This document shows positions 5,543 to 7,518 of a stretch of DNA of 7,518 nt, in pieces. Origin of the DNA: an uncultured Clostridia bacterium (GTDB lineage: Bacteria > Bacillota > Clostridia > Oscillospirales > Oscillospiraceae). The stretch is taken from the NCBI GenBank assembly GCA_945927915.1, contig CAMEMX010000069.1, forward strand, positions 1 to 7,518, written 5' to 3'. A program made the position numbers and the translations under genes. Under the pieces are notes generated by a model. That model was given only the letters and a program-made list of their open reading frames with translations, was not told the DNA's origin and ran no database searches. The number at the start of each line of letters is the position of its first letter. Within the stretch, counting starts at the first letter, position 1.

Positions 5543-6576
5543 ATACTGTTCACGTCTGCGCCTCGCGCAGCTATGACGTCAAGATCGGCGCGGGACTGCT
5601 CAACGCGATCGGACAGGAGGTGCGCGCCGTTACGGGCGGGAGCGTCCTCGTCGTCACGGACGAGACCGTCGCGCCGCTCTACCTTGCCAAGGTCTATCAG
5701 AGTTTGACCGCCGCGGGGCTGCGCGTGTTTACCGCCTCCGTTCCCGCCGGAGAGCGCAGTAAGTGCGTTGAATATTATGTAAACCTGTTAAATATCCTCG
5801 CGGCAAAGAACCTGACGCGGACGGACGCGGTCGTCGCCCTCGGCGGCGGCGTGGTCGGCGATCTGGCGGGCTTCGCCGCAGCGACCTATCTGCGCGGCAT
5901 CCCGCTGGTGCAGGTGCCGACGACCCTTCTGGCGATGGTGGATTCCTCCGTCGGCGGCAAGACAGCCATCGACCTGCCCGCAGGCAAAAACTTAGTCGGC
6001 GCGTTCCACCAGCCCAGCCTTGTGCTGTGCGACCCCGACGCGCTGAACACGCTGCCCGCAGACACCTTCCGCGACGGCTGCGCCGAGGTCATCAAGACCG
6101 CGATTTTGTTCGATCCCGGCCTCTTTGCCCATCTGCGCGAGCGCGGGACGGGCTTTGACCGCGAATATGTCATCACGCGCTGCGTCGAGTGCAAGCGCGA
6201 CGTGGTCTGCGCGGACGAATTCGACAAGGGAGAGCGGCAGAAGCTCAACTTAGGCCACACCATCGGTCACGCGATCGAAAAATGCAGCGATTTTTCCATC
6301 TCGCACGGGCAGGCCGTTGCCATCGGTACGGCAATGATGGCGCGGGCGTTCTACCCGAACCCGGCGGAGATCGAGGACGTGCTGCGCGCCTTCGGCCTGC
6401 CGACGGAGACGGCATTTGACGCGCAGAGCCTTGCAAGCGCGGCACTTTCCGACAAAAAGCGCGCCGGCGACACCCTGACGCTCGTTGTCCCGCGCGCCAT
6501 CGGCGGCTGCACGCTGGAAAAAATTCCCGTGACGGAGCTGCAAGCCGTCATCGAAGCGGGGATGCGGCATGGATAA
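5539..6576 (+). CDS. aroB: 3-dehydroquinate synthase
   Basis: This enzyme converts DAHP to 3-dehydroquinate, the second shikimate step, using NAD+ and a divalent metal (Zn or Co). The 345 residues match the family length (about 350). ALGGGVVGDLAGF and VDSSVGGKTAID are the NAD- and substrate-binding signatures. The metal ligands are Glu183 (CAEVIK), His240 (LNLGHTIGHAIE) and His256 (SHGQAVAIG), with the spacing seen in characterised enzymes. The ATG at 5539 is chosen because AAGGAGG lies 7 bases upstream and the first residues (MNTVHVCASRSYDVKIG) fit the family N-terminus. Longer in-frame extensions into tyrA are shadows. It overlaps the tyrA stop by 4 bases and the aroA start by 8. Confidence 0.96.
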   Translation: MNTVHVCASRSYDVKIGAGLLNAIGQEVRAVTGGSVLVVTDETVAPLYLAKVYQSLTAAGLRVFTASVPAGERSKCVEYYVNLLNILAAKNLTRTDAVVALGGGVVGDLAGFAAATYLRGIPLVQVPTTLLAMVDSSVGGKTAIDLPAGKNLVGAFHQPSLVLCDPDALNTLPADTFRDGCAEVIKTAILFDPGLFAHLRERGTGFDREYVITRCVECKRDVVCADEFDKGERQKLNLGHTIGHAIEKCSDFSISHGQAVAIGTAMMARAFYPNPAEIEDVLRAFGLPTETAFDAQSLASAALSDKKRAGDTLTLVVPRAIGGCTLEKIPVTELQAVIEAGMRHG

Positions 6577-7518
6577 GGTCATTTTGCCCCGTCCGCTCGG
6601 CGGAAAAATCGCCGCCATCGCCTCCAAATCGCAGGCGCACCGCCTGCTGATCTGCGCGGCGCTGGCAGACCGGACAACGAGCCTCTCCTGCGCGGAGCTG
6701 TCGAAGGACATCGAGGCGACCGCCGCGTGCCTTGCCGCGCTCTGCGCGGACATCAGCTACCAAAACGCAGGCTATCATGTCGCGCCGCGTGAAAAAGCCG
6801 CCGTCTGCCGCTGCGATTGCGGCGAGAGCGGCTCGACACTGCGTTTTCTCCTGCCCGTCGCCGCCGCCCTCGGCGCCGAGACGACCTTCGTCCTGCACGG
6901 CAGACTGCCCGAACGCCCGCTCTCGCCCCTGTGGGAGGAATTGGAGGCGCACGGGTGCGCGCTCTCCCGCCCGACGGCGGACACCGTGCTTTGCAAGGGC
7001 AAGCTGACCGGCGGCACCTACCGCATGGCGGGAAATGTGTCCTCCCAGTTCATCAGCGGGCTGCTGCTTGCATTGCCACTGACCGGCGAGGAATCCGATA
7101 TTATGTTAACTTCTCCATTAGAGTCCGCCGACTATGTCCGCATGACGCTTGCCGCCCTGCACACCTTCGGCATCACGGTCGAAGTGCGCGGCAACGGCTG
7201 GCACATCCCCGCCGGGCAGCGTTACCGCTCCTGCGGCAGCGCCGGGGTCGAGGGCGACTGGTCCAACGCCGCCTTCTGGCTGACAGCCGGTGCAATTTCC
7301 GGGGAAATGACGCTCACGGGGCTGACGCCCGACTCCCCGCAGGGCGACCGCAGGATCGCAGACCTTCTTGCCCGCTTCGGCGCGGAGGTCGCATGGCGGG
7401 ATAACGCCGTGACCGTCCGGCCGCGCAGCCTGCACGGCATCGACATCGACGCGCGGGACATCCCCGACCTCGTGCCGCCGCTCGCCCTCGCCGCCGCCTG
7501 CGCCGAGGGGACAACGCG
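6569..7518 (+). CDS. aroA: 3-phosphoshikimate 1-carboxyvinyltransferase (EPSP synthase), N-terminal part
   Basis: This enzyme transfers the enolpyruvyl group of PEP to shikimate 3-phosphate. It is the sixth shikimate step and the glyphosate target. The visible 316 residues (family about 430) run off the window end. SKSQAHR (19-25) supplies the Lys20 and Arg25 substrate contacts. CGESGSTLRFL (from residue 84) is the PEP-binding loop, with Gly88 at the position of E. coli Gly96. RPLSPL, VSSQFISGLLLALPL, VEGDWSNAAFWL and DIPDLVPPLA follow. Asp300 in the last corresponds to the catalytic Asp313 of E. coli. Ser21-Gln22-Ala23 replaces the more usual S-x-S, so the second serine is missing. The ATG at 6569 overlaps the end of aroB by 8 bases. 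Only a weak purine-rich stretch (AAGCGGGG, 6554-6561) precedes it, so coupling to aroB translation is likely. The downstream part of the operon is outside the window. Confidence 0.95.
   Translation, partial: MDKVILPRPLGGKIAAIASKSQAHRLLICAALADRTTSLSCAELSKDIEATAACLAALCADISYQNAGYHVAPREKAAVCRCDCGESGSTLRFLLPVAAALGAETTFVLHGRLPERPLSPLWEELEAHGCALSRPTADTVLCKGKLTGGTYRMAGNVSSQFISGLLLALPLTGEESDIMLTSPLESADYVRMTLAALHTFGITVEVRGNGWHIPAGQRYRSCGSAGVEGDWSNAAFWLTAGAISGEMTLTGLTPDSPQGDRRIADLLARFGAEVAWRDNAVTVRPRSLHGIDIDARDIPDLVPPLALAAACAEGTT

Noticed and set aside
7097..7126. Locally AT-rich patch within aroA (GATATTATGTTAAC and following), possibly an internal promoter or insertion.
   Set aside because: The reading frame and the EPSP synthase sequence continue unchanged across it, and no convincing -35/-10 pair was found; probably ordinary codon variation.

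Overview
The window is GC-rich (by eye about 60%) and typical of a Gram-positive Clostridia genome. Strong AGGAGG-type ribosome binding sites, very short gaps, a type I-beta DAHP synthase and a class-specific MATE transporter all suggest a high-GC Oscillospirales/Ruminococcaceae-like gut bacterium. This taxonomic call is inference from style and protein families, not from a marker gene.

Layout. Positions 1-1854 form a leftward pair: a P-loop uridine kinase-like nucleoside kinase (937-1854), then the N-terminal two thirds of glycerol kinase glpK (1-911, cut by the window edge). An AT-rich divergent intergenic region (1855-2082) carries an extended -10 promoter for the leftward pair, a 10-bp inverted repeat, and a consensus-like promoter for the rightward MATE family efflux gene (2083-3489). 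Positions 3486-7518 hold an aromatic amino acid operon: promoter, a Phe/Tyr-rich leader peptide (3541-3615), an attenuator terminator (3653-3693), then DAHP synthase (aroF, 3714-4718), prephenate dehydrogenase (tyrA, 4715-5542), 3-dehydroquinate synthase (aroB, 5539-6576) and EPSP synthase (aroA, 6569 to the window end, partial).

How the genes work together. AroF condenses PEP and erythrose 4-phosphate, AroB cyclises the product, AroA makes EPSP two steps before chorismate, and TyrA diverts prephenate to tyrosine. The four genes overlap by 4, 4 and 8 bases, so they are almost certainly co-transcribed and translationally coupled.

The most interesting element is the 5' leader. It encodes a 24-residue peptide in which 9 of the 12 residues at positions 3-14 are Phe or Tyr. 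The RNA around it can be folded by hand into three mutually exclusive structures: an anti-antiterminator, an antiterminator and an intrinsic terminator. This is the architecture of classical ribosome-mediated attenuation as in enterobacterial pheA and trp, found here ahead of a clostridial shikimate operon where a T-box or no leader control would be the more usual expectation. No mobile element, CRISPR array, tRNA or rRNA was seen.
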